From Bryopsis sp. KO-2023 (lineage: Eukaryota > Chlorophyta > Ulvophyceae > Bryopsidales > Bryopsidaceae): a stretch of 64,000 bases of DNA. Below, in pieces: positions 54,946 through 64,000 of this stretch. Location of the stretch: contig BSYQ01000002.1 in the NCBI GenBank assembly GCA_030272585.1, positions 8,060,001 through 8,124,000 on the forward strand. Direction: 5' to 3'. A model generated the notes under the pieces. It did not search any database, was not told where the DNA came from, and saw nothing but the letters and a program-made list of their open reading frames with translations. The translations under genes and the position numbers were made by a program. Position 1 is the first letter of the stretch. Every line of letters starts with the position of its first letter.

Positions 54946-56418
54946 GAGGTTGCTTCGGACGGAGAAGGAGCTCGAGAGGTGGGTGGATGAGAGGAGGGGG
55001 CAGTCGTCGAGGAAAGCATTCACAAGCAACATTTATTCAAGGATCATGGAGATATTAGGGCGGCTTCCGAGCAATCGGCGGGCCCAGCTCTACGACGTAA
55101 GGGAGAATGTGAGGATCCACATCAGGCACCTTGCTATCCAAGTGGCGGTGATCACGACAGAGGTAAGAAAAAAAAAATGAAATGAGGAAAAAAAAGGGGG
55201 GGGTTGAGGCAGAGGGTTTTTTTTTGTGTGACTCTTTCGATGGATAAAGAAACAATTATAAAAAACCCTCGCCCAAGAGCCCCAGCCTATCGATAGTAGG
55301 AATCTGAATTGAACATCAGCCAAACTCTGACCATGAATTGGTCGAGGCATCGTGGGGCAGCTTGTGAGAGCCATGTTCAAGGGGGGAAAGTGTGTGAAGA
55401 TTTAAAGAGCATTCGATCCATGTCCGGCCGATATTCTCCAACCGGGAGCAAGGGGGGTTGAGAGTATTACACCGCCAAAGACTGAAATGGATGTGTGGGA
55501 GTGGGATCGGCCTAGCAACAGTTGCCGGTTGATATGACGAGGCTGGAGAAAACACCACCTGGGTCAGAAAATATACGAGATGAAATCGAATCGGATGTTA
55601 ACATGATGGAAGCGGATGGGGAATTGATGGATGGAAAAATCCCTGGTGCCAGACCTGTTGAGCAACCCGCCTGGAAGCCCGAGGAAGGGGGTAGAACGTT
55701 GGCTGCTATGGCCATTTTTGTACAAGGTAAATTTCTTTGGATTGCTTTCTGGAAGAGTGGGCCGTCTTTGAAAAAAATCTGGCTGAGCTCCTTGGTGGAG
55801 ACATGAAAATAATAATAATATAGTATAATAATATATAATTGGTGGCAGCCCTGCAGTCAGGAGACAAGAATATGACTTGTCTTGGAAGGTCTAGAGTGGT
55901 AAGGTTAACTTTACAGCATGGAAATAGCTTGGTTGTGTTGGTGCATGTGCCAGGTGGGAGCATTGTTTTTGACCAGCGGCTTGAATGGCATCTGTTTTCT
56001 CAGGTCTTTCTGAAAAAAACGGCAGTGGGTCAATCAGCGACGAGGCTGCAATGTTGACACCTCGTTGTGTGATAACGTATTCGTGCCTGACATGTTTTGT
56101 AGGACTTCAATTTCAATCTTCCCCAGGAAACTGCCAAGAAAGTTCTGGTGTGGGGCATCTACGACATCACCCGGATTGCCCAAGGGGACAAGTTCGCCAC
56201 AGGCCAGATTGCACCAGATTGCATTAACAAACGCCGCTGCAGACCCTCTACAAGAACTTGTCGTGAAGATGGTGGATTCTGCAAACAGAGAGCTGGGCTC
56301 GATGACTGTCGAGTTCCACCTTGGAGGGGTCCAAACCATTATTCACAAAAAATTGTGCAAGCAATGCGCACCAAGGTGGTCTAGCGGAAGAATAGTTGTG
56401 GGTGTGCTTGTGGGGTAG
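54946..56418 (+). pseudogene. C2-domain protein with a 10-bp frameshifting duplication
   Basis: Exons 54946-55162, 55522-55726, 55849-56003 and 56103-56418 have agreeing phases. Exon 1 encodes a basic helical segment, exon 2 an acidic linker. Exons 3-4 resemble a C2 domain: S-L-V-V-L-V-H-V-P-G-G, D-F-N-F-N-L, V-W-G-I-Y-D-I, F-A-T-G-Q-I and G-S-M-T-V-E-F match its strands. In exon 4 the unit CCAGATTGCA is present twice (56204-56213 and 56214-56223); counting it once keeps the frame, counting it twice shifts it. As read, the product ends early. C2 domains bind membranes, often with calcium; the Asp cluster for calcium is not evident. The true 5' end is unknown. Confidence 0.6.
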
Positions 56419-56635
56419 GATCCCCTGTGTGAGCAATTATTGCAAGTAATCCGCTTTTTAGTTTTACCCGATTTTTCAAATATCTTTCAAGCCAATGAAA
56501 TGCTGATACTATGAGTCCTTGATGGAAGCTTGTCAAAACAAATCAGGAGCCTATCAAACTTCACTCTTGCATAACAAAGTACACCGAAGCGCTGGAATGT
56601 CGACGAAACCATCCCAGTGTGTTTTCTTTTATCAG

Positions 56636-57413
56636 GAGAGAGGGGTGTGAAACTGAGGGGTGGAGCAGGGTCTATGTTGGGATTCGATCAATCATCTCTG
56701 GTGGTGGCTGTGAACGTGGGCCGAGGCATTGTGCTGGAGTCTGGCTATCGAAAATTTACTCTTGAAGAAGTCGTTAGAAGCCTGTGTGCGTTTTCCAACT
56801 CGACGAGGACAAGTCTAATGGTGTGATTGGCTGCAAATCCGAAGGAACAAATCAACCTTTCTAATTCGAATTTTGCACCCATGCATCATCGTTTTGCTGT
56901 TGACTGTTTTTCTTTTATGCCCTTTCTCAGGCGGTTTTTCCTTTGCAAGGAGGCCGAATTTCTGTCTATTTATTTTATGTGAACGAAAGCTCAGTTGACG
57001 ATGAAATGGAAAGGATGGATTCGATGAGGTCTTTGGGTGCATCCGGTTGTCTGATAGACATTGACAAAGCAAATATGCTGGTTTTTAACACAGGTGTACG
57101 AAAGCAAGCGACGGCCACCGATGTGGTCGTTTTCCCACAAGTGTCTGCTCATCACGGATTGAAAACAATTCAGCCTGAAAAGCACAGGCCATCGCAACTC
57201 TGATAATCTTCCTGATATTCTTTCGCCCCCTGGTTGGGAATGCGTGGGGCCATGGGAAGTCAAAGTCACCGGACGTGTCGATTCAGAAGTGTGGTGTTAT
57301 GCCACCAATTTCAAGCTGATGAAATACCCCCCCCCCCCTCGAAAAAGCAAGGACTGATGGATTCCACCAGAAGAAGGAAATGGTTTCGTCGAAAGGAAGA
57401 AATCTGTGGATAG
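56636..57413 (+). pseudogene. Dysferlin-domain protein with a homopolymer frameshift
   Basis: Exons 56636-56820, 56931-57093 and 57188-57413 join in phase. The last exon holds the DysF signature: P-P-G-W-E-C-V-G-P-W-E-V, then D-S-E-V-W-C-Y-A-T-N-F, and later S-T-R-R-R-K-W-F-R-R. Between the last two parts a run of twelve C (57327-57338) shifts the frame by one; a run of ten or thirteen C would keep it. DysF domains occur in ferlins and in peroxisomal Pex30-type proteins, both acting at membranes. The preceding exons (L-V-V-A-V-N-V-G-R-G, R-I-S-V-Y-L-F-Y-V) may be another C2-like unit. With the C2 gene just upstream this may be one ferlin-like locus, but exon phases do not join them directly. 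Confidence 0.6.
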
Positions 57414-57446
57414 GCCTGAGTTTGTTGAGCTAAGGTAAACACAGAG

Positions 57447-57798
57447 ATGAACCCTGCCCGATTAACGATCCAGAAGGCACATGCTGACATGGGAAGAAGG
57501 TTGACAAGGCTGGAAAAAATTTCTTTTGGGAAGCGTTGGGTCAATCTGAGAGGAGAGCATTGTTCCGTGAGAACACCAGTGGATGCCAGACCTTTTGACT
57601 TCAACAGGTGTTTTCGAACTGTGAGAAAAAGAGGTTCAGTGTGTGCATGTCTCTTTTTTTTTTTTTTTTTGAGCGCAGTCTCAATGCAGTGGGCCTGTCA
57701 AAACCCTTCGTGTTGATATTTGTAATTTTACGTGGATGGTGGTGAATGCCAACGATAGCGCAGTCTTTCTTACTTCACCTGAAAAGAATATATTTTGA
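57447..57798 (+). CDS. Small unknown protein, two exons
   Basis: Exons 57447-57607 and 57690-57798 (AG-donor GTGTTT, acceptor ATGCAG) join in phase to give 89 residues ending in TGA. The acceptor-like ACAG just before 57445 means the frame could also be internal to a longer gene. The sequence has basic helix then R-V-D-I-C-N-F-T-W-M-V-V-N-A-N, which looks like beta strands, perhaps part of the same C2/DysF locus. No family recognised. Confidence 0.4.
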
Positions 57799-58562
57799 AT
57801 AGGAGACAGAGATGGGAGCGGTGCGGAAGACCATGTTGGTTTCGGCATGAGCAAATCGATCTTCGGTCTATGACCTACGCATGTCCGGCATGCCAGCCCT
57901 CTGCAATTTCCTGCACTGATGCAAGGGCTGTCCACCCTGCCGGCTGCTCAGAATCTCATGCCTCCTCCTTCAGCAAATCAAGGTGCACATTTGTTTTGGG
58001 CAAAGCATTCAGCCCAGTCTGATTGAACCTTCCCCCAACCCGTGCGTGATGATTGTGCCTTGTGGCAGCCCACTCATCCCATCAGTCAACCCCCAACTGA
58101 AAACATTCAGAACTTTGGGGGAGGAGGTAGTGGAGTAGATTTCATGGGTAGGATGCAGGTTGTTGGACACAGATCTCAGCTGGGTGAAACTGGTGGGGAA
58201 ATGTCTGGTGGAATGCGAGGATTGGGATATAAGTCCAGGGCTGGTTTGTCTGACAATTAGAGTCAAGACTTCGACACCATGTAGGCTGTTGCCCCCCCTT
58301 TCACCCTCCTCTAGCCAGCTGCCCAAGTGTGCTCTCTCGTTGTTGATCCAGTCTTTCTTTTCCCCTCCCCAACCTCTTTCTCATTTTTTTTTTCCTGTTT
58401 GCACTCTTTCCTTAGTACCATTTCATCTCACCCTTTGGTTCAAAGTCACATTTGAGCTTTCCTTCGATCGTCACATTGATCGGCAGCGACTTAAATATCA
58501 AATAGTCAAAACGCACATACCGACATAAATATAAATATATGTAAATATGTTTTTCTTCGTAG

Positions 58563-58765
58563 GAGGACTGGCCACCAGTACAAAGATTAAATTCACTGAT
58601 TCACAATACTCTAGTGTTTTTGCAGGATGGTCAGGAGACCTGGGAATGGCAGCAAAGCAAGAGGCTGAAAACAGTGTAGCCAAGCCGGGGAACACCCGGT
58701 GTTGTGAAAGACCGGAGGAAAACTTGCTTCGTGAGCAGCTTGATACTCTCCATGAAGAAAAATGA
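58563..58765 (+). CDS. Exon-like frame, unknown protein
   Basis: A frame opened by the acceptor CTTCGTAG runs 67 codons to TGA. It is charged and hydrophilic near its end (E-N-L-L-R-E-Q-L-D-T-L-H). The preceding 57,800-58,560 holds no recognisable gene. Upstream exons are not identified. Confidence 0.3.
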
Positions 58766-58914
58766 TGTGAAAGACCACGTTCCTAGTGTAGGAGAGGTAC
58801 TTTGAGAAAGCCTCCGGAAAAATTCAAGATCAATCGATGTGCGATTGTCTATTTCAACTCTTTTTTCCTTTTATTTCTCCTCTGTAAAAAACTGAAAAAG
58901 AATAATCTCCACAG

Positions 58915-59040
58915 GTCACGAGCATCTACAGAGGGACTAATGCTGAAGGAAAAATCAATTCTTGGGCATTCGGACAATTCGAGTCGGTGGAGGCGATGCG
59001 GCAAGCTGGCAGAGAACTCAACGGTTCGGATGTGACCTGA
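58915..59040 (+). CDS. Exon-like frame, unknown protein
   Basis: After a CTCCACAG acceptor, 41 codons run to TGA (V-T-S-I-Y-R-G-T-N ... S-W-A-F-G-Q-F-E). It looks like a terminal exon; the rest of the gene is not seen. The 750 bases that follow (59,041-59,787) show nothing I recognise. Confidence 0.3.
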   Translation, partial: VTSIYRGTNAEGKINSWAFGQFESVEAMRQAGRELNGSDVT

Positions 59041-59787
59041 GAGTGGAGCTGGCATCTATGAAGGACAGAAACGATTTTAGGAGCCCAAAAAACCCCGTCG
59101 ATAGGTGTTGGCTTTGCTTAGGGTCGGATGCCTCTGACAAGGGGCGGGTCGGAAGCGTGGGTTCAGAATGCTACATTGCGATGGACAAGGGACCGATTTT
59201 CCGTGATCAATTTTGATAATTCCAACGAGCCACCGCTGCAACACTTTGCACATGCCTCAAGGGTAGACTGCATGATGAGCTCTTTTTTGTTAGCCATCCA
59301 GCTTTCCTTAAAAAAAGTATATATGTATGTACAAAAATGAACTTAGCATTCCTTGCATCAGGACAATCCCAGAAGTGGACTCCAAATCTGTTGATTTTCT
59401 TGTTTTTTTTTTTCGGGTTGCCTCATTTACACATGTATAAAAGGCTCATAGGTGTTCCGTCAGGAATGAGCAGCAGACTTCGTTTGCTTTTCGTATGTCT
59501 GTGTGCGCCTTTTTTTTCTTTTGCGGAGGGCTCCTATTGACTTAAATTGAATTTGAACAAATGGGGAACCGTCAATTGTTCTTCCACTGCGTCTTGGGGC
59601 TCCTCCACATCAAGATCAATTTTGCCCACATTATTACCTGTGTGTATTTTTCTGGTATCAAAACCTTCATTCCTGATCTCCTGGCATCTGGACTCATGAA
59701 TGACCGTAGACTTCTGTAGGATTCACACCAGGTGGTTTTTTGACATGCCTTGATAGACTTTGAAAGACCTTTATGAATATGTGCCAG

Positions 59788-60278
59788 GTTCATGCATTGG
59801 ACCTGATGTGCGTGAAAACCAAACATGGAGAAGTTATGGAGAGGGAGGAAGTGCATGATTTGGTGGGGGATGAAGAAGATTTTATGGCGCTCATGCCTGA
59901 TGGAACCATATTAGTTCGACCAGTAGCACGGTAAGGAGTTGTTAAATCATCGTGTACCTCCCCACCCCTTCCTGGAGGCCGGGATGGTTTTGATATTTAT
60001 CACTTCTGTGGAGAGTGGAAGAGAGCTATGAGGAAGAGAACGGCGATGCAATCTCTGGCATTGGCCCATGAGACAGTGGGCCTGTGTTTCTTTCCAGCAA
60101 TTTCAGGGATGGGGGTTTCTAGCATGAAGGATTGTTGTCATCCAGGATGGATAGTTTGCCTGTCACATTCATGAGAGACATGCTGTCATTGTCGGAATAC
60201 CCGAGAGAACGAATTGAAAATTTATGGGAGAAGAGAGATTATTTGAGTCTGAGTATTCGGGGGCATTGGGGGGGCTGA
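59788..60278 (+). CDS. Two in-phase terminal exons, unknown protein
   Basis: Exons 59788-59930 (acceptor GTGCCAG, donor GTAAGG) and 60146-60278 (acceptor ATCCAG) join in phase 2 and end in TGA. The encoded 91 residues include C-V-K-T-K-H-G-E-V and M-P-D-G-T-I-L-V-R-P, then a helical R-E-R-I-E-N-L-W-E-K. No family recognised. Upstream exons probably exist in the preceding kilobase. Confidence 0.4.
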
Positions 60279-60591
60279 TGGAACTGTAAATGACCTGTAA
60301 CCTGTGCAACTGTAAATGATGGCTGGGTGATTTCAGGGGCGTCCACGAATGGTGCACTGCTGAACAGCAGCACGTAGACAAGGCTGAGGAAAAGGGGTGC
60401 AGATTATGATTTATGAGAAGTTTATGATCATTCGCAAGTCTCACCGCTGGTTGCGCACTAAAATGTATTGATGTTGTTCCAAGGGGGTATATTCAAAGCA
60501 GATGACTTCCCGTTCGAGCAGGAGACTTCCAGCTATTGCTAATTTGGCAATGGCAATTATTGTCTTAATTTTCTGACGAAGAAGAGACCAG

Positions 60592-60731
60592 GTGAGCTGA
60601 GCCCAAAACTTCGTGAGCACTGCTACCACATCCCCCTCATTCCACTTTGCTCAAGATTTGAGGATGTACTACCTCCACACTATACCTTCACATGTCCAAA
60701 TAATTATTTGTGGATATCTATTTTTGATTAA
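60592..60731 (+). CDS. Exon-like frame, unknown protein
   Basis: After a GAGACCAG acceptor, 45 codons run to TAA, with a Cys/Pro/His-rich, protein-like composition (H-C-Y-H-I-P-L-I-P-L-C). The surrounding 60,280-60,590 shows nothing recognisable. Confidence 0.25.
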
Positions 60732-60969
60732 GGTCAATCGGCTGCACCGGATGGTCAGGACGCACCACAAACAATGGATTCGCATACCGACGTTTAGGCA
60801 TTGGCGAGAATCAGTGTCGGCAAATTACAGATAATTTTTTTTGCTTTTTTTTGGAGGGGGGGGGGGGGCACATGTGCACAACGTATATGTGGATTTCTGG
60901 ATTGTGCAATAAGGGTGGAAGATCAGTGGTCAGGAGGCGATGTGAGACATTTGTCAAGGCGTGGTGGAT

Positions 60970-61030
60970 TGCTTTTGTTTATCTTCGAGATATGCAGCAA
61001 CTTTGTTTATCTTCGAGATATGCAGCACTT
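60970..61030 (+). repeat. Tandem duplication of about 27 bp
   Basis: TTTATCTTCGAGATATGCAGCA occurs twice in a row with a one-base difference after it. No gene effect can be judged. Confidence 0.85.
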
Positions 61031-61954
61031 CAGTCTTGATTCAACAGTGATCAACAAACCCGATTCTGTGAGGCCTCGCATCTGGTGGTCATTGTCATGT
61101 ACTTGATCCAGCCAATGCCAGTGTTAAGAGTCGTGTCAAAGAATACAATCCCTCTTTGCTTAGGACATTGTCATCCACTACGAAGGTTATTTCTATTTTC
61201 AGCATGCTGGGCAAAAACAAACATAACTCCTCTCTCACAATTAAAAAACTTGGTGAACCAAAGAAGTCTGTTTTTTGTCCACGGTTGTTTTTGCGTTGCA
61301 TCAGATTCCGATGCAACTTCTTTCCATCCAATCCTGTCCCCTTCCTCAGCACCTCTGTGCAATGACTTCAATATTTATGATTCCTATCAAAGTCAACAAT
61401 CCAAAACGACGCAGCGATAAATTGTTTTCTTCTCTTTCACAATTTTCCTTGCTGCCTGTGTTTTTGGAGCGGTGCAGAACGCACCGCATGCCAACAGTTG
61501 CCTCCTGGTTGTGGCATCATGGTGCAAACACCTGCAGCCGCTGCCTTTCTTGTTGTTCCAGCGTCCCTTCTGCCTTTTGAAAGCAAAGTTGCCGCTGTCG
61601 GACACAGGAACTCTGTTTCAAACTCAAACAAGTGTAGTGTGTGTCGATTGATGGGAGACGTATTCTATTGCTTTTCTCGGTTTCAGTTGGAAATGTATTT
61701 TGGAATTGCCTCCATGGTTTGTAAGATTTATATGTGTACGAAGAGCAACACAACTGCACAGAGGTGGGGTTCAGAATTGTCGAGTATTCGTGTTGGGAAA
61801 TCACAAATACACAACAATTCGATACGAATGCACGTGCCAGCACAGTCAAATCGATTGTGATTGAAGAACTCAATTTGGTATTTGTGGGACGATGTTTTGT
61901 GTGCAGTCAATATCAATGTTGCGCATCTTCTTGTTCCCATTGGCAAGTGCCCAA
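61031..61954. other. No gene recognised
   Basis: Short overlapping frames on both strands. Exons of the acyl-CoA synthetase gene suggested by the next feature may lie here, but I could not find a matching motif. Confidence 0.3.
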
Positions 61955-62048
61955 CCTTGGATTTCATCCTAGGTATCCTTCGTGCTGGTATGGTAGTGGT
62001 AAATGTAAACCCCCCATACACACCCTATCGAATGGACAAAGAGAGAAA
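61955..62048 (+). CDS. Long-chain acyl-CoA synthetase fragment (AMP-binding)
   Basis: A frame ending at a GTGAGC donor encodes G-I-L-R-A-G-M-V-V-V-N-V-N-P-P-Y-T-P, which matches the conserved G-x-L-R-A-G-x-V-V-V-N-x-N-P-L-Y-T-P segment of fatty-acyl-CoA synthetases. These enzymes join fatty acids to CoA through an acyl-adenylate. The stretch just before, C-P-T-L-D-F, and a P-N-L in the neighbouring frame suggest a small frameshift or a nearby splice. No ATP-loop or other core motif was found in the window, so this is a lone exon or a relic. Confidence 0.6.
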
Positions 62049-62093
62049 GTGAGCTTGTCTGCTTGGCCTTTACCTCGAACTGATGGGGCCAGG

Positions 62094-62185
62094 CAAAAAA
62101 GAGGCACCTGCTGTGTGCTCTATGCCCTCTGTCTACCTGCAAAAAAGAGGCACCTGCTGTGTGCTCTATGCCCTCTGTCTACCTG
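62094..62185 (+). repeat. Two tandem 46-bp units
   Basis: Units at 62094-62139 and 62140-62185 look identical (AGAGGCACCTGCTGTGTGCT inside each). A recent tandem duplication in non-coding DNA. Confidence 0.9.
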
Positions 62186-64000
62186 ACTGTGGGATAGACA
62201 GAGACTTGCCGTGTGTTTGTAACCGACAACCCCGGCTGCTTGTAGAAGTGGTATCGCGGGGATATATCAGAGTAGTTTAGCTCACAGAGGAAAAAAACCA
62301 GCACACGCAGGCACGCTGGTTTTCTTCATTTTTTGGCATCGAGTAAAGCACTCACACAGAATATATATGTTTACGTATTAGAGATCACCAGACTCCTCAG
62401 CCACCTCCTCCACCACCAGCCGCCGCCTCCTTTGCCACTTCTCAAACCACCGCCTCCAGCCGCCTCCCCAATCAAGCACCGACATGCGAAAGAAGTGTCC
62501 AAATACCCCCGAGGTCGATCGTGGGTTAATTACTGTCACGGAAGGGAGTGCCGCAGCACAATCTTTGCCATCGTGCTATTCTTTTTTTTTTCCTCACAGC
62601 AGCTCAGGCGAACTGGGTCGAAAGTCAGCCTCAAGAAGAACGACGAAAGAAACACAAGTGGCTCGAAACGCAAGTTATGTTGGCTGTGTGTCTGCACTTG
62701 CCAATTGACCCAGCACCCGCCCCTCTCAGAGATCGATTAATGGAGGAAAGGTAGAAACAGTGGGGTTTTCTAGGCAGGATAGATGCGCAACACGATGGTG
62801 ATGATGGAACTGGGTGGATTAAGGATTTCATCGTAACGCCAGAAAGGTGTGCCATGTGTTCAGGTGAGAGAAGCCCCACCAAAAGATTCGACACCACAAA
62901 ACCTTTCAGCCCACCACACCAAGTCGCGCTTGGACGACCCATTTCTTACAGTGAAGCGATCATTACACGACAAGCTGCACGGCACTGCAGTGGGATTCAA
63001 GCTGCTGGAAATACAGCGCCAGCGTCAACACCAATCAGTGATGATTAGAGGAATTCAGGGGATGGCAAAAACAGACCCAATTATACGTAGGATGGGGAAC
63101 GCATGACGAGGGATAAAGTGGCTGGTGATGGTGGATCATCTCAGGGGAATGGTGGACCAAATCGCACGGAATTACAAGGGAAATCGTTCTCGCAAGCCAG
63201 AGAGAAAACACCCAGACTACGTAGGTATACCTAGAACTCTCAGTCTCGTACAACCAGACTATTAACTGAACCTGTGCCCGCCATGACCCTACAACGAGTG
63301 GTGGGCAGAGTTTTTGACTTCCTCGTTGTTCCTGTTGGATGCCCACCGATGTTTTCCTCCAAACGAGCCTGACATGAGACTGTGTCTACCACTGGTGCAG
63401 GCAGAGCCTGTCCATCCTACCAGAACCATGCATAATTGTTTGTGCACAATAAGCAGGTCGACCATTGCGCTATCTTTTACCCCAACCAACTGTAAGGTAA
63501 GAATGAAGCAAATCATCCCACACCTAACTCTTCTTCAAAATTTTGTCAGCAAAAATCTAGCTGGATCCACCAACATGCACACATGGCATGAGAATGGCCG
63601 CCAAGGGTCAAATTAATTCTTGGGACCTTCAGGCCAAGATATCAGTTAGCATTCCTTAGGTTGCCTGTTTACCATTTAAGTGAGTGATACAGGTCATCGC
63701 TCTGATCGTTTCCACAGTCCGTGAAAAAGATGAACTGCCCTTTGTTTAAGATACACTGTGATGAAAATGAGAATCGCAGCTGCATGAGAGCTAAAAAGTG
63801 GGAGGACTGTTTTTTTTTCTAATCTGCAAAAAAAAAGAAGCTCACCATGGGCCACAATGATCCAACGAGAATTTTCCTCTTGCAAATGGGTTTATGATAT
63901 TTCCTCCTAATTTCTCAGAGTCTGTGGAAAAAACAAAGCACACAAAATTAAGATGCTCCCAGTGCTGGAGGTGGAAATCAGAATCAAGTGAGTTCCTCTG
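62186..64000. other. No gene recognised
   Basis: Frames of 60-135 codons occur on both strands (for example 62333-62740 and 62631-62942) but overlap and lack domains. T and A runs are common. A gene continuing past the window end cannot be excluded. Confidence 0.4.

Overview
The window is nuclear DNA from a eukaryote, probably a microbial one. Genes are broken up by GT-AG introns of roughly 70-500 bases. Eukaryotic families are present (F-box, WD40, ankyrin, C2 and dysferlin domains, a PAN-like secreted protein), there is a nuclear-type tRNA-Leu, and transposable elements fill about 16 kb. I cannot name the lineage from sequence alone. TGA is a normal terminator here: several independent genes end on it. 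Exon models below rest on splice consensus plus phase agreement, not on transcripts.

Layout. 1-3956: mostly non-coding. 3957-15583: an F-box/WD40 gene cut in two by a 10.6 kb chromodomain-bearing Ty3/gypsy retrotransposon (188-bp LTRs, 5-bp target duplication); the retrotransposon itself carries a 412-bp hAT-type MITE inside gag. 18889-19935 (-): a three-exon secreted N-acetylmuramoyl-L-alanine amidase of bacterial type. 22.1-25.3 kb: a coiled-coil/ankyrin gene with ankyrin repeats of exactly one 99-nt exon each, but with one in-frame stop. 25.6-27.5 kb (-): an F-box fragment and a small two-exon F-box gene. 28.0-29.1 kb: an Arg-type tRNA relic and a tRNA-Leu(UAA). 29.5-31.1 kb: a three-exon PAN/apple-like secreted protein and a dUTPase. 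31.2-33.3 kb: a 5'-truncated, frameshifted non-LTR retrotransposon with a 17-bp target duplication. 35.8-38.8 kb: a 2.9 kb non-autonomous LTR element, assembled from a gag nearly identical to that of the first element and from diverged, partly inverted pieces of another family. 39.0-47.5 kb: an 8.5 kb hAT DNA transposon holding a transposase, a spliced accessory gene in two tandem copies, a nested tRNA-bearing MITE and a 99-bp minisatellite. 48.2-50.4 kb: a candidate unclassified inverted-repeat element enclosing a three-exon gene for 221 residues. 51.2-52.0 kb: palindromic and tRNA-derived repeats. 52.6-53.7 kb (-): an intact F-box/WD40 paralogue of the broken gene. 54.1-62.1 kb: short exons of C2 and dysferlin-domain genes (two with small frameshifting lesions), unidentified exon chains and an acyl-CoA synthetase fragment.

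Most of the story is mobile-element activity. Every autonomous element has a host or another element around it with readable target duplications, so the order of events can be inferred: the F-box gene was hit by the chromovirus, whose gag holds a hAT MITE; the large hAT element was itself hit by another MITE. The host genes share no evident pathway, although four F-box loci in one window suggest a locally expanded family of ubiquitin-ligase adaptors.
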